A stretch of DNA of 64,000 nt from assembly GCA_022577435.1 (NCBI GenBank), contig JAKOON010000008.1, positions 13,257,001-13,321,000 on the forward strand. The letters are read 5' to 3'. The notes under the pieces were generated by a model. The model saw only the letters and a program-made list of their open reading frames with translations. It was not told the DNA's origin and ran no database searches. Below, one piece after another: positions 8,853 to 20,327 of this stretch (position 1 is the stretch's first letter; the number at the start of each line of letters is the position of its first letter). This DNA comes from Embiotoca jacksoni. Taxonomy: Eukaryota; Chordata; Actinopteri; Embiotocidae. The position numbers were made by a program, and so were the translations under genes.

Positions 8853-11800
8853 TTAGCACAGATCCAAGACGGACTTGTTGATCACAGGGTTGGTCCAGTC
8901 GTTCCTTAGATCATCCAAGTGATTGTCAAAGTCGATCAAGTTCTCATAGGACCTGCCCTCCAGCAGAGCTGACGTGATCTTCTGTGCTTCGCTCCAGTCT
9001 TCAAAAGAGTCTCTGCAAGACGTGCAAAAATATCAGTTTGGCAATTAATACCTAGAATACGTGTTTAAAATATCTTTTTTTTTTTTTTGCTAAATATGAG
9101 ATCATCTGCTGCTGGCTTGTTGGAGGTTGACAGCAACAGCCAAAAGAAAAGTGGGGATTCAGCTTTTGTCAGTTGTGCTCTAAAGCTGTGGAACAAACTA
9201 TCTGTTAAGATATCAGGGAACTTGCTCAGGTAATACTTTTTAAAGAAAGCCCAAAACATATCTCTTTACTTTAGCCTTTAACTAGCTACTCTTGAAGCTC
9301 TCTTGCACTTGAACTACCACACCTTTAGAATGTATATTGCTTATTGTATATTTTAACTCTGTTTAATTTTATGCATTTAATCTGTTCTCATGCGTCTCAT
9401 TTCTTTTCTATATTTTTTTTAAATCTTCCTTTATATCCGTTTTTATTTTAAACACTGCATGTCATTTTATGCTGTAAAATACTTTGAGCTGCATTACTTG
9501 TATGAAAAGTGCTATAAAAATAAAGTCTATTATTATTAGTAGTAGTAGTAGCAGTAGTAAATATTGGAAGTTCATGAGCGAACACTGGGAGCTTGTATGC
9601 TAAAAGCTCTGATTGACGTGCACATTCAGTCTGTACAGAACATATTACACAGTCTTGCAGTGAAATACAGAACGGTGACAAATTTAAGGTAAAAACAACA
9701 TAATGTGCCTTTGAAAGGTGTTGATCCACCACGTGTCGCCAGAACAGCTTCAATGCACCATGGCATTGATTCTCCAAGTCTCTGAAAATCTACTGGAAGG
9801 ATGAAAAAAAAAAAAAAAACATTCTTCCAAAAGATGTTCCCTCATTTGGTGTATTGATGGCGGTGGCGAGGAGCACAGTCTAACACGCCCATACAAGATC
9901 TCCCGTAGGTGTTCAACTGGTTTGAGATATGGCGGCTGGGAAGGTCATTGCATACGACTCGCGTCATTTTGTGATCACTCAAAACAACTCTGAGGGGACA
10001 AGCGGACCCAAACCATTGCCAGCACGTTGATTTTTCCTTTAATTCGTCACCTGTCTGCAGCCCTTGACACTGACACACTTACGCAGTTACTTCTCTGCTT
10101 TTCCACTTGTTTTCATGATGATCATAGATGAGTACGATGGGCTCAAAACAGCTTACTGTTAATCTGCTGTTGTCCACCTGCAAGAAAATTAACAGACGAT
10201 TACAAGGGATTTAGAGGCAAGTAAGATTTTGATGAAATAATAATAATTATAATATAACTGTGACAGACCAGTGTTTTGCACAGTTTAAGAAAAAATAGTT
10301 GTATTACAGAAATAGTACTACATAAAATAAATACATTTCTACCACGTTACAAGCAGCGAACTGCACTCATTTTTATCTGCACATAACATGTAATTTTGCA
10401 TTAACTATAAACTTGATGTGCGCAACCAATCACAAGGAAAATATTACTGCTGTTTTACATTCAATAGTATCATCACTGGATGTAGAGACTGCTTGAAAAA
10501 AAATCTTCAGGGTTAATGCATGTAGGTGCTACTAGTAAGCTCTTACAACTCAAAACTTGAAAGGAAATGACCGACAGCAGCCTTATCAATGCAAGAAGAC
10601 ACAAAGCTCCCATGATGCTTTTTAGAATGTACACAATAATTCATTTTTTGACCTAACAGCGGCCAAAAACTAAATGTCCAATCTCAGATAGTAGGGCCAA
10701 AAGCTTGCGGTGACAAATGACCTATTTCAGGATTGGAGTTAATTGTTTTTTTCACTCTATGAACCCAGTAGCCACCTGGAAAGTGGAATGAATGTATTTT
10801 TTATTACAAATGTAGCAAAAGCCAACATTATTCACTATTACCATAACGATTGCTGCATCGCTGAAGTTCTCAGAAATCCTGGCGGCAACTTTTTCGGCAA
10901 CTTGGTTAGGTCTGCAGGAGAGAGGAACACAAACGTTGCACATATCAGGCCGACTGAAAATCCAGAGTCTGAGGCAGTTTGGTTTAACACTGCTTGTTTG
11001 TCTGTACCTGGAATCCTTCGTGCGTTCATTGGCTTGATAATATCCAGCAATGACGTAATGATTTTCTTTGCACCAGGTATCAATCTGTGAGGGGAGCAGG
11101 AGACATGACGCCAACATGTAAAGACAGAAAAGCAGCCGAGGTCAGATGAACTTCATTAACAGATTTGGGATGTCATCAGTTTATTGGCAAAATTGATTGA
11201 TTTCTTTCAGTGTCATGCAATTGAGGTGCCCGGCCTCAGATAATCAGTGTGTTAAAAACTCAATGTCACTCAAATACAGCAATCTGTCTTCTTTCTCACA
11301 CTTTAAAAAATAATTTTGCCAAAAAGTAAGGACCTGTCCTAAAACATGATCAGATCTTTTCATGATCATCCAGCCACATTAGATTGGCGCAGATAGGTGA
11401 CATTTGACTAAAGAATATGTTTCAAGTCATATAATAAACAAAGGCTCTCCTCCACAGAAGTAGCGGTGCTCTACCTGTTTCTACGACTGATGGTCATGTA
11501 CCTGAATGTAACTGTCCACAAAGGGATCTTTGACTTTTGGACAAATTTTGCATAACATAACCCTAAGCTGTAATTACTCTGACGATATGTTAATTCCCTT
11601 TTGTTTATACCATATGTACGGTGTATAAAGAACAATCTATTCTGCATGTCCTGACTATAACATCATAATACATTTTTTTAAAAACAGATTAAATTGTTCA
11701 TAAAAAAAAAAAAATAAAGATCTCACTTCACTGGCCTGTAAATAACCCTGGAAAGGTTTTCAAGTCGAATGTCCTTCTCGTCAGTCTATGTTCAGGCATA

Positions 11801-12445
11801 CTTACAAGTATATTCCATGGTTGAAGCATCTCGCATTTGTGTCTGATATCTGGAGGTCCCCATCCCATATGCATATGTACAGGCACACATGTAACCTACC
11901 TCTGTTTTGGTCGAAACGGTTTTAAAAGAGCAGCTCACTCAACTTCATCCTAATTTTGAGAGCTCCATTTTGTGGTGTATTTTTGGTGATTGTAATATTT
12001 AGCCCAAACTCAGTGACATTAATAAAGGAACCACAATTTAAGAAAATACATGTTAGTGGACTTTATAAGCAACACAACCTACAAAATAACCATAGCCATT
12101 AATAATAATGATAAAAAAAAAAAAAAAGACACTTTAAACAAACACTGCCGTTTTGTCATTGCAGGACTGTTGCGTAAGACTGCATTACTTTAAACCAGGT
12201 CCAGATCCATGTGCACGCTGTACTTGGCGACTACTTACCAGCGTTAAAGCCACTTCTAGCATTGGTGCCAGAGCAAGAGTACCGTGAAACAGAGGCACAC
12301 AGTCCACACACAAGACGGGACCACCGTGGCTCTCCTTCTTCTTCGTCTTTTCTGCCACCAGCAATCCGTTCACGGCGCAGTGAGGATACTTGGCAGCATG
12401 CAGCAGCATTTTACAGTAAGCCTGGCTCGTCAGCTGAATGGGCAT
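8853..12445 (-). CDS. emc8: ER membrane protein complex subunit 8, 5 exons, 202 aa
   Basis: EMC8 (formerly COX4NB) is a cytosolic subunit of the ER membrane protein complex, which inserts transmembrane segments; it is an MPN-fold protein without a metalloprotease site. Coding exons on the minus strand are 12445-12239, 11084-11008, 10911-10842, 10177-10083 and 9012-8853. Phases agree and the total is 609 bp, giving 202 aa (about 210 in human). Family stretches are LTSQAYCKMLLHAAKYPHCA, VDCVPLFHGTLALAPMLEVA, YVIAGYYQANER, PNQVAEKVAARI, IYDHHENKWK, and the C-terminal LIDFDNHLDDLRNDWTNP. For exon 4 the strong donor GTAAGTG is required to keep frame; a nearer GTAACT is not. The start is the ATG giving MPIQLTSQ. 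A long pyrimidine tract abuts it, so an upstream non-coding exon is possible. Intron 4 holds LINE and Tc1 relics. The gene is divergent with COX4I1. Confidence 0.96.
9085..9536 (+). mobile_element. LINE 3'-end fragment (L2-like) in EMC8 intron 4
   Basis: The plus-strand translation contains GDSAFVSCALKLWNKL, the conserved 'FxxxAPxLWNxLP' region found at the C-terminus of L2/CR1-group LINE proteins. A degenerate continuation and a 3' UTR follow, ending GTGCTATAAAAATAAAG and a (TATTAT)n tail near 9525-9536. Stops and a missing body show an old 5'-truncated copy. It is antisense to EMC8. Confidence 0.75.
9711..10000 (-). mobile_element. Tc1/mariner transposase relic in EMC8 intron 4
   Basis: On the minus strand one frame reads PPYLKPVEHLREILYGRVR (about 9940-9885), a decayed form of the 'SPDLNPIEHLWEILxRRV' block near the third catalytic acidic residue of Tc1/mariner transposases. 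Further on, GESMPWCIEAVLATRGGSTP matches the C-terminal 'I..RI.AVI.A.GG.T' region. A poly(A) run at 9804-9820 breaks the frame. It is a non-functional fragment directly downstream of the LINE tail, so two insertions share this intron. Confidence 0.75.
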
Positions 12446-13040
12446 GTTTCTTAAAAAAAAAAAAAAAAGAAATAATAAAAAAAAAAGAAAAGAAATAAAA
12501 AGAAACCAGTCGGTGGATCGACAGCTTCCAGTCAAAGTGGCTGAGAGGCTCGTTTACACGGTGAGGAAGGGGGGAGACTGCTGCCCGCTACTGTTAGCTG
12601 TCGTTACTTATCATGCCCGGAGAAAAGTCGCGATCTACCTGAGCAGTCAGCTTCCTGCCTGAATAATGCGGTCTGAGTTGTCTCTTCTGACGAGTACATG
12701 TAAGCTCGAGAATTATCAGAAAGCACAACCGTCTTTTTTAAATAAAACAAAACCACCGCGACGTGAATTACTCGTTGTGCAGCCAGAGAGGCTAATCTCA
12801 CTTCCACCTTCCACACTCGTTTCTGTAGCACCGGCGGTGCCGTAAACCGCGCGGGGGAAAATGTCGTAAAACACAGCTCATCTCCGGCCCTGGCTCACGG
12901 GTTTACGTATTTCCGCTCTCAGACTCGCTTTTCTTTGGACCTACGGCGGACGTGAGCGAGGAAGAGACCGTAGGTTGTAATTATTATTATTATTATTATT
13001 ATTATATCATCGTCTTTTTGAACCGTGTGAAAGTACATCA
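12446..13040. promoter_or_regulatory. Divergent EMC8/COX4I1 promoter region
   Basis: The EMC8 start (12445, minus) and the COX4I1 coding start (13725, plus) are 1.28 kb apart, head to head, as in mammals. The stretch is CpG-richer than its surroundings and has ETS-like GGAA/TTCC sites. A candidate donor GTAGGT at 12970 could end a non-coding first COX4I1 exon around 12910-12969. An (ATT)n run follows at about 12979-13005. Transcription starts are not resolved. Confidence 0.6.
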
Positions 13041-13648
13041 CAGTGTAACACTCTACGTGTTTTAGGTCGATGTGACGCCACAAAGACGGACTGTCTTGTT
13101 TTAACGGAAGTAAGCGGTGACTTTGTCAGCGGTACCGGAGCTAGGACGGGCTAGCTCATTAGCGGCTAGCATCAGATTGGGTAAAGGCAGAGGTGATGCG
13201 CAGATAACAGATGTTTCACTGGTCCACTACGAGCTCGTGTTTACGCACCGTCCGGACGAATACTAACTACAGTCTTGTCTCAAAGAAACTGGTGTTTCTG
13301 TGGGGTTATTATTTTTCCTCCCCCCCGGTCGCTGTGACCTTGTGTTTTGCGGCTAACGCTAACGTGAGCGTATCGTTGGCGGTGTATCGCTGTACGTCCG
13401 GTTTGGACGCGAAGTCTTCACACCGAGTCAGCCCACAACTAAAGACCGGCGAAGTGGTGCCGCAGGCTACAAGATTCAAAGACGTGCAACGTGTACTTTA
13501 TTTATTTTTAATACTTTTATAGACAAGTCAATGTTTGATAAACGCACCTACTACGGTCGTCTTATTCTTAATTATTTATATACGTGGTCCTCGGATGAAA
13601 CGGGGTTATTGATCATGCGCGTTATGAATTGTGGTTTGTAAATTGTCC

Positions 13649-13672
13649 TGTGTGTGTGTGTGTGTGTGTGTG
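13649..13672. repeat. Short (TG)n before COX4I1 coding exon 1
   Basis: Twelve TG units about 50 bp upstream of the acceptor of the first coding exon of COX4I1. Confidence 0.9.
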
Positions 13673-13724
13673 AGAAAGTGCTTAATGAGTCTATTAATAT
13701 CTTTCATGTGACCCTTTCTATAGA

Positions 13725-15477
13725 ATGCTGGCCACAAGAGCCCTGAGACTTGCCGGCAAACGTGCCATTTCCACATCTGTCTGTGTACGTGGAGGACATG
13801 GTAAGTGAAACATGACATAAAGTGAGTATTTTCTATTTCTGACAGGCAGCATAACACTAAATCTATTTCGGGAGGGGGGGGGGGGGGGGGGCGTCAGAAG
13901 ACCAGCTCATTAATCTTGAGAATTTAAAATATAAATCATTGTATATGTGTCACAGAGCCCTTCACAAGCCCTTTATTCTCTAGTGTGAGTCTTGCGGGTG
14001 AATAGGGAACACCTCCATCTCACCTCTATCTGACACCTTAACTATGGACAACCGGCACTTTCTGTGGGATCAGAGAACTCACCCAGTAAAAACAGTGATT
14101 ACAACTATCGCACCTTATTCTACGTCTATATCAAGTACTACGTCGGGAACACGGAGCTATGTACCACGGAGGGCTGAGAGTGTACCGGTTAACTTCACAG
14201 CTGAACACCACAGCAACTAATTCAATGGATTAGCTCAACATCCTCAACCACATCTGGCGAGACTTGTGCGTTATTTCTAACATTTCAATAGCTAACAGAT
14301 TATTCATAATTGATTCATGTATGATTTAAGTTCAAAGTAATTGAACGGCAGAATTTTTAAACCGAGTTGTGTACAACAAAACCTCATACATTTGTTTTCT
14401 TTACGCCACATAATTCACAGTATCGCCAAGATTCAGAATTAGCTTTGAAACAACCAACTCATTGAAAAAAAAACCGGAGGAATGCTGCATCGTGACACAA
14501 AGCCAGTTTCAAATGACAACCTTTGATGTTTACATCGGTAGACACAGTCCTTTCTCTTTCAGCATTTAACAGCAGAGTCTTAAAAAACCAAATCTTAATC
14601 TTTGAATACATGTGGCCTTTCAAAAGAGGTTACAAGAGAACATTAACATGAATGACAGGAATAAGTGCAAAGTGCATTTGATATGTTTTTGTGTCCTTCC
14701 CTGCAGGTGTGGCTAAGGTAGAGGAATACACTCTCCCGGTCTACTTTGACAGGCGGGAGAGCCCTCTTCCTGATATCGGCTATGTGCAGAGCCTGAGTCC
14801 CGAGCAGAAGTCCCTGAAGGAGAAGGAGAAGGGCTCCTGGGCTGCACTCTCCAACGATGAGAAGATTGCATGTAGGACTTCATGACACAGAATTTGGTCT
14901 TTTGAGTTGCACTTATGTTCTTAACTGCTGGTCAAACAGATTTTTATCACCAGCCCATATCTTAGGAATACATGTTTTAATGCCTTACTCCTTTCAAAGT
15001 GTTTGTCCACTCATACAAACTTCATCTAGAGTTTTGTGTTTCCAATGTTCAGTGTACCGCATCAGCTTCAAGCAGAGCTTCGCTGAGATGAACCAGGGAT
15101 CGGCTGAGTGGAAGTCTGTGGTTGGAGGGATCTTTTTCTTTTTTGGCTTCACTGGCCTGATTGTGCTCTGGCAGAGAAAGTATGGTAAGTATCAGGAAAA
15201 ATGGTCATGATATGCAAGCGAACCTGTGTCATAGTTGATGTACAGCTGCCTCAGTTTAGAGAAGAATGAAGTATTATATCGGTTTTCTTGCTGTTTAATT
15301 CGGCTTGCGGCTTGACACATTTGATATTTTCTCTTTACAGTATACGGACCTGTGCCACACACATTTCAGGCAGAGTACAAAGAGAAGGAGCTGCAGAGGA
15401 TGCTGGACATGAGAATCAACCCAGTGGAGGGCTTCTCATCCAACTGGGACTACGAAAACAAGCAGTGGAAAAAGTAA
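13725..15477 (+). CDS. cox4i1: Cytochrome c oxidase subunit 4 isoform 1, 169 aa
   Basis: This nuclear-encoded subunit of respiratory complex IV lies in the inner mitochondrial membrane. Coding exons are 13725-13800, 14707-14871, 15053-15184 and 15341-15477. Phases agree and the total is 510 bp, giving 169 aa, the same length as human COX4I1. The N-terminus MLATRALRLAGKRAISTSVC is a typical basic mitochondrial presequence. The matrix domain follows (EYTLPVYFDRRESPLP, QKSLKEKEKGSW, FAEMNQGSAEWK). A transmembrane helix at residues 103-119 (VVGGIFFFFGFTGLIVL) precedes a C-terminal part ending NWDYENKQWKK. The presequence and close match to isoform 1 separate it from COX4I2. The acceptor TATAG lies one base before the ATG, so the 5' UTR is mostly in an upstream non-coding exon. 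The gene is divergent with EMC8. Confidence 0.97.
13874..13891 (+). repeat. G-run of about 18 in COX4I1 intron
   Basis: An unbroken G run 74 bp downstream of the donor of the first coding exon of COX4I1. G runs near donors can act as splice enhancers or fold as quadruplexes; that role is inference here. Confidence 0.9.
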
Positions 15478-15638
15478 CCGACCCAGAGGACCATAATAGT
15501 ACTGGAAGATAAAGGCAGACCAACTCAAAGATACAAGAATATATTTATTTCTGTATCTATCAATTGTCCACATTACCTCCGTCTGTGCATTTTGGAAGGC
15601 CGCTTCCTCTTAAGGTCATTATGTATGATAGAGTCAAG

Positions 15639-15644
15639 AATAAA
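15639..15644 (+). terminator. cox4i1: Candidate COX4I1 poly(A) signal
   Basis: AATAAA about 160 bp after the COX4I1 stop codon, a normal 3' UTR length for this gene. Confidence 0.6.
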
Positions 15645-15649
15645 AATGG

Positions 15650-16727
15650 TTAAACTAAAGAAAACTCTTGCAACTGTGTTAACTTTGTGACTCCTGCATG
15701 CATAAAATGAATGTTTGAATTCAGAAGAGAGGGACTTGACTTTAGATTCTTTAATAAGGTTATTTGATGTAAATGAGCTCATTATTTGCTGGTGTGTGAT
15801 TTGTGGAGATATTGTTTATCAGCAGGAACTAACTAGAATAGTTATCTGTAGTCATTTTGAGGACATTTAGCTGCAAGTATTTTCTTCCAGAGAAGCTGCG
15901 TAAATGTTTCAGTATTGTAAGTTGGTTGTGAAACTGATCCAAATTTAACCACAGAGGGTTTTGAAAGTGAACCACTGAAGTTTCTGTTGCACTTGCAAAC
16001 GGCCACTATCAGGTTCAAAGATTTAAATCTATCATTACCAACCAGTCATTTAACTTATTATTGCTTAAGTGTTTGTTGATAATGACACTGTAGAAGCACA
16101 ATTTGTGATGGCATTGATTTAGTGTCAGTCAGTGACAAAAGTAAGTCGTTGTCTTGTTAATTAACATTACAGATTAAACAAGCATAAAGTGGTCTGGTAG
16201 GATACAGGAGGGATCCAGTTCATGCCACCAGGTTTTTCAGTTTCCAAGTAAATAGGGACGTCTTGTGTGATTTATGGGTTCCTCATAAAACCATGTGTAA
16301 ATCCCACCCTGCATGTCTACGGTCGGATTGTGTGAGAATGTGAAGCCTCCCTCTGGAGGTGAAGGCGGGTAAAGTGCAGCTGAGCCCCCCTGCAACATGC
16401 TGTGATGTCACTTACCGGATGAACCAGCAGCTGCAGTTGTTTCACGTCAAAACAATCCGGAAGACGACACAGCATGACGGAACTGTTGTTGTTGGAGCTG
16501 AGACGATGTGGGGGCTGAAATAAATACAACTGTTTTAGGGATAGCAATTGAATCCAATAATGCTGTTAAATAGAAGACAAACTTAAGGACTGAAGCGAAG
16601 GATATCCACCGCTTTCTGAGTCGGAAGTCATTCAGCCCAGCCTTTTGGATTCAAAGTCCATGTTCTCATATCGGAGCTGTTCACCATATTAAAGTGCTGT
16701 AGCTCTGTAGTCTGGATCAGAATCATC
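15650..16727. other. Intergenic between COX4I1 and the DUSP22-like gene
   Basis: No coding frame is supported. The right part (about 16330-16727) should contain the promoter and 5' UTR of the phosphatase. GGAAG ETS-type cores occur at about 16457 and 16622, and a CRE-like TGATGTCA lies at 16403-16410. No TATA box is obvious. Confidence 0.45.
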
Positions 16728-17144
16728 ATGGGAAACGGAATGAATAAGGTAGGCTTTGTTTTTGTTTTAACGATCACAATATGCTGTCTACGGCTTTTTG
16801 GGGGGGTAAAACTCCACAAAGCGCAGCTGGTGAACGCCTGCGTCATCTATTCAATGTTAATAACGTCACATGTTTTGCTCTGTTCCACACTGATATTATG
16901 GACATTTAAAAATAGACGTTATTCAATATTGAGTGCAAATGTTTTTAGTTCAATTTGTCAATAATGTGTAAAGCAAATCTGCAGCTTACTCTGGGTTGAG
17001 ATTTACTCTCCTAATGTTGCCACAACTGATGCTGATTTGTGATCAGTTGAATCTATTTGTTATGGTAAATGCAAATAGCGATAGTAGATTTTTTGCAAAT
17101 ATGCTGATCATTTCTGACACTGACATATTTCTTTTCCTCCTAAA

Positions 17145-17186
<42 letters not shown>

Positions 17187-20100
17187 CGCAGTGAATGAAC
17201 ATTAATGTCTACTCTTATTTTGGTGGCTTACAGGCAGATGCAGACATAACATGCAATGCTTTTCAAAATGTACATTTCAACCTTCAATGAGCAAAAGAAG
17301 AAAGGTCCTTTAACTTAGGCTATGTAAAACGTGCTAAATTTATTCTAATGTAACCTTTTCTTTCACACAAAACTATAAGATTCATCCTTCTTAAAGATGA
17401 TGAATATGCCCAAGAGCCATTAGAAACAGATACCTGCAAGTCCACATCAGAAACCTTCACACCCTCTTTGAACCCTCTTTTGTGCTCAACACAAGAGACA
17501 ACATGTGATGATGTTGCACTGCGAGCACACCCTGACACCATCCATGGTGTTGAGCTGTTGTTAAGCCTCAAGTATTTACGTTTCATTTTACGCGTGATTT
17601 TAGTTGCCTGTTATAGCAGCACAAATGTTCATTTAAAGCCGATGCTGATATTTAATTTCAAGGGCTTTGTCTGCCGATACCGATGATGAGCTGAAATTAT
17701 CGCGCATCCTTAACAATTATAGACCATAACAAAAGATTGGGAGACTGACTGTGAACAGGAAGGCTTGGGTTTGCCCTCCTGAAACACTCTGCTTCCACCC
17801 TATTGAAGTGCCCAGAAGCAAGGCACTTCATCCATGTCAGTGCCACTGGCAGACCCTGACCTCTAACTCCCTGATGAGGGGCTCTGAGGATCAAATGAAT
17901 AGATTATTACAACACTGTTATACTTCAATTAAATTTGCTCAACATTTGAGTGTGCAGGTTTCTTCCGATAACCAGTAGGCGATATTAGGGGGAATGACCA
18001 AAAAGGAGCACGATGTATTCCCCTTCTTAACCTGCACCCATTCCCTACACTGTCCTCCTTCCACTAGTAACAGGGATAGTGTAGGGCAGAGAGGGTGTTT
18101 AGGTGAATGTGTTGATCGAGTCTGCCTGACTCAGTGATCCTTTATCTGCCTGAGGTTTGTGCAAGTTACAATCTATTGCCTCAACTATGTCTACCAATAC
18201 ACAGCTTTAACTCTGCTGCGTAATGATGAACCCCATTGTATTGATAAATGGCCCCATTTGGTCCACCCCACCCCCCGTTAGAAAATAACTAATCACCTAC
18301 TGCTGTGAGCATGCTTGATTACATTATTGCCCTGTAACAGAAAATGTACTTTACACAAGCAGACAAATTGGTCATGTGTATTCATTCTTAATTGCCACAG
18401 TAATGTGTTGTGTTAGCCAAGTATTTTATCAGTATCGAATCAGCACTTAACTATCTTCAGCCAACAATTGCTTCGTGGCTCCTAGTACCAAAGTTGTACA
18501 GAATCACTGAGAGGCTGCTTGCCTCTCATCACTTGGTCCTGATAATCATGCACCGTTGCTTCAAGCCTTGTATGGCTGTAGAAAATGTTTCCTTTGCTTG
18601 TACTTGTCCTTAAGCCTTAAGCCTTAAATCCAATCTCGCTCGACCCAGAACATTTGCTCTGCTCAAGTGAAGTTCTCGAAGCTGAACTGCGATGAATATC
18701 TAAATGCAACATGTCTGTGACTGCTGCTTCACAGGTTGTTGATGGGCTCTACCTTGGGAATATAAGAGGTAAGACAAACTTGATTTGATGCTTTAAACTA
18801 AACACATATAGATGTATAGACAGGTCAGGCAGGGCATGCTGTGAGGCACATGGCCACCATTAGAAGCTGGAAATGCATGAAGGAATGACGATGGGGGATT
18901 TGTTAGAGTAGAATATTAAACTTTACACTTTAATATTAGTATTCTTAAAAATATTGTTTTATTTTATTGAAATTTTAAAGCAACACACATTATTTTTCCT
19001 TTTAATAAGGACAAAAAAAAACTTGTATTGGCCCATATATTCACCATACAACCATATAATGGTTTTCAGTGAAAGTGCTGTAAACAGTATATTTATAATA
19101 TAAGGTTTAACTTTCAAGCATCAGATCTTGTAGGTGAAAGTTTTTTTCGCTGGCAAACATAGATTTCAGAATAAATAAATTGAAAAGCCTGGTTCACAAA
19201 AGATAATTCAAAAGCGAGAAGGTGTTGCTTAAAACATAAAATAGGAGTTAGTAGTCATGAGTGTGACCTGACACAAACTCTTCCCAGTTAATGTGGCATT
19301 TGCAGTAGTGTAACTTTAGCTGCCTCGATGTTGGCTCCACATGGTGGCAGAAGTAATAATGGCTAAAATTAGTTGAAGTGACAGGAGCAAGTGACCAAAG
19401 GCCTGACGGGACCAAATGATGTTAAAAGGAAGGTAAACAGCTCACAGACCTGCCTCTGCAGCAGCCTACAATGTATCTGCTCAAGATTGTTGTTGTGTGT
19501 GGTTTGTGTACAATTCACTGACAAGATGTTCCCCTCGGTCCTTGTCACAGATGCAGAAAACAGAGAAAGTCTGTCTAAGAACGGCATCACCCACATCCTG
19601 TCTGTGTACAACAATGCTAAACCTGTGTTTGAGGTTCGTGGAAAATCTAGGTTGGATGGTATTTTTTTGATGTATTTATGAAGTTTTTATGAAGTAAAAC
19701 TAGCACTTCCTATGGAATATTTTATCTGGAGATTCTTGGTATGACTGTGCATGCTTGTTAAACAATGTAATTGGTCCTGTGAGCCAGCTGGGGGTGGTGA
19801 TGAGTTATGGTTGGAGCCAGAGAGTTTTGTGCTTGAGCTGGACAGTTTCAATTTTGTGGTGGATGTGTGTTTAGAGATGAGAGCTAATAATGTTACAAAC
19901 TATGTGAAATTTCTTAAACTGCTCAAAACTGCCGTAATTACAATGAAATACCTTTAAGTGTGAAATTTAATTTAGGGACAATATTGACTGCTATATCTTG
20001 TATGTTTCACACACATAGAGTTACTTTACATTTGGACAAGAAGTTGTTCTGAGTCAGACTTGTGTAACAAGAGGTGTAAAACTCACCTTGGCCATAATTG

Positions 20101-20265
20101 TATCCATAAACATGTTTAAAGATTAAGAGATATCACCCTGATATGATGTGCATGTCCTACATTGTTGAATTTACTTCCGGTTATCCAGTTTTTAATGAAT
20201 GTTTTACAGGACATGACATACCTTTGTATTCATGCAGCTGATGCTTCCAGCCAGAACCTGTGAGT

Positions 20266-20327
<62 letters not shown>

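Noticed and set aside
10084..10091. Alternative EMC8 exon 4 donor GTAACT
   Set aside because: It leaves the wrong phase for exon 5. GTAAGTG eight bases further keeps frame and fits the family length.
17148..17182. Poly(A) tract as a sign of a processed pseudogene
   Set aside because: The upstream sequence shows no coding similarity and no flanking duplication was seen.
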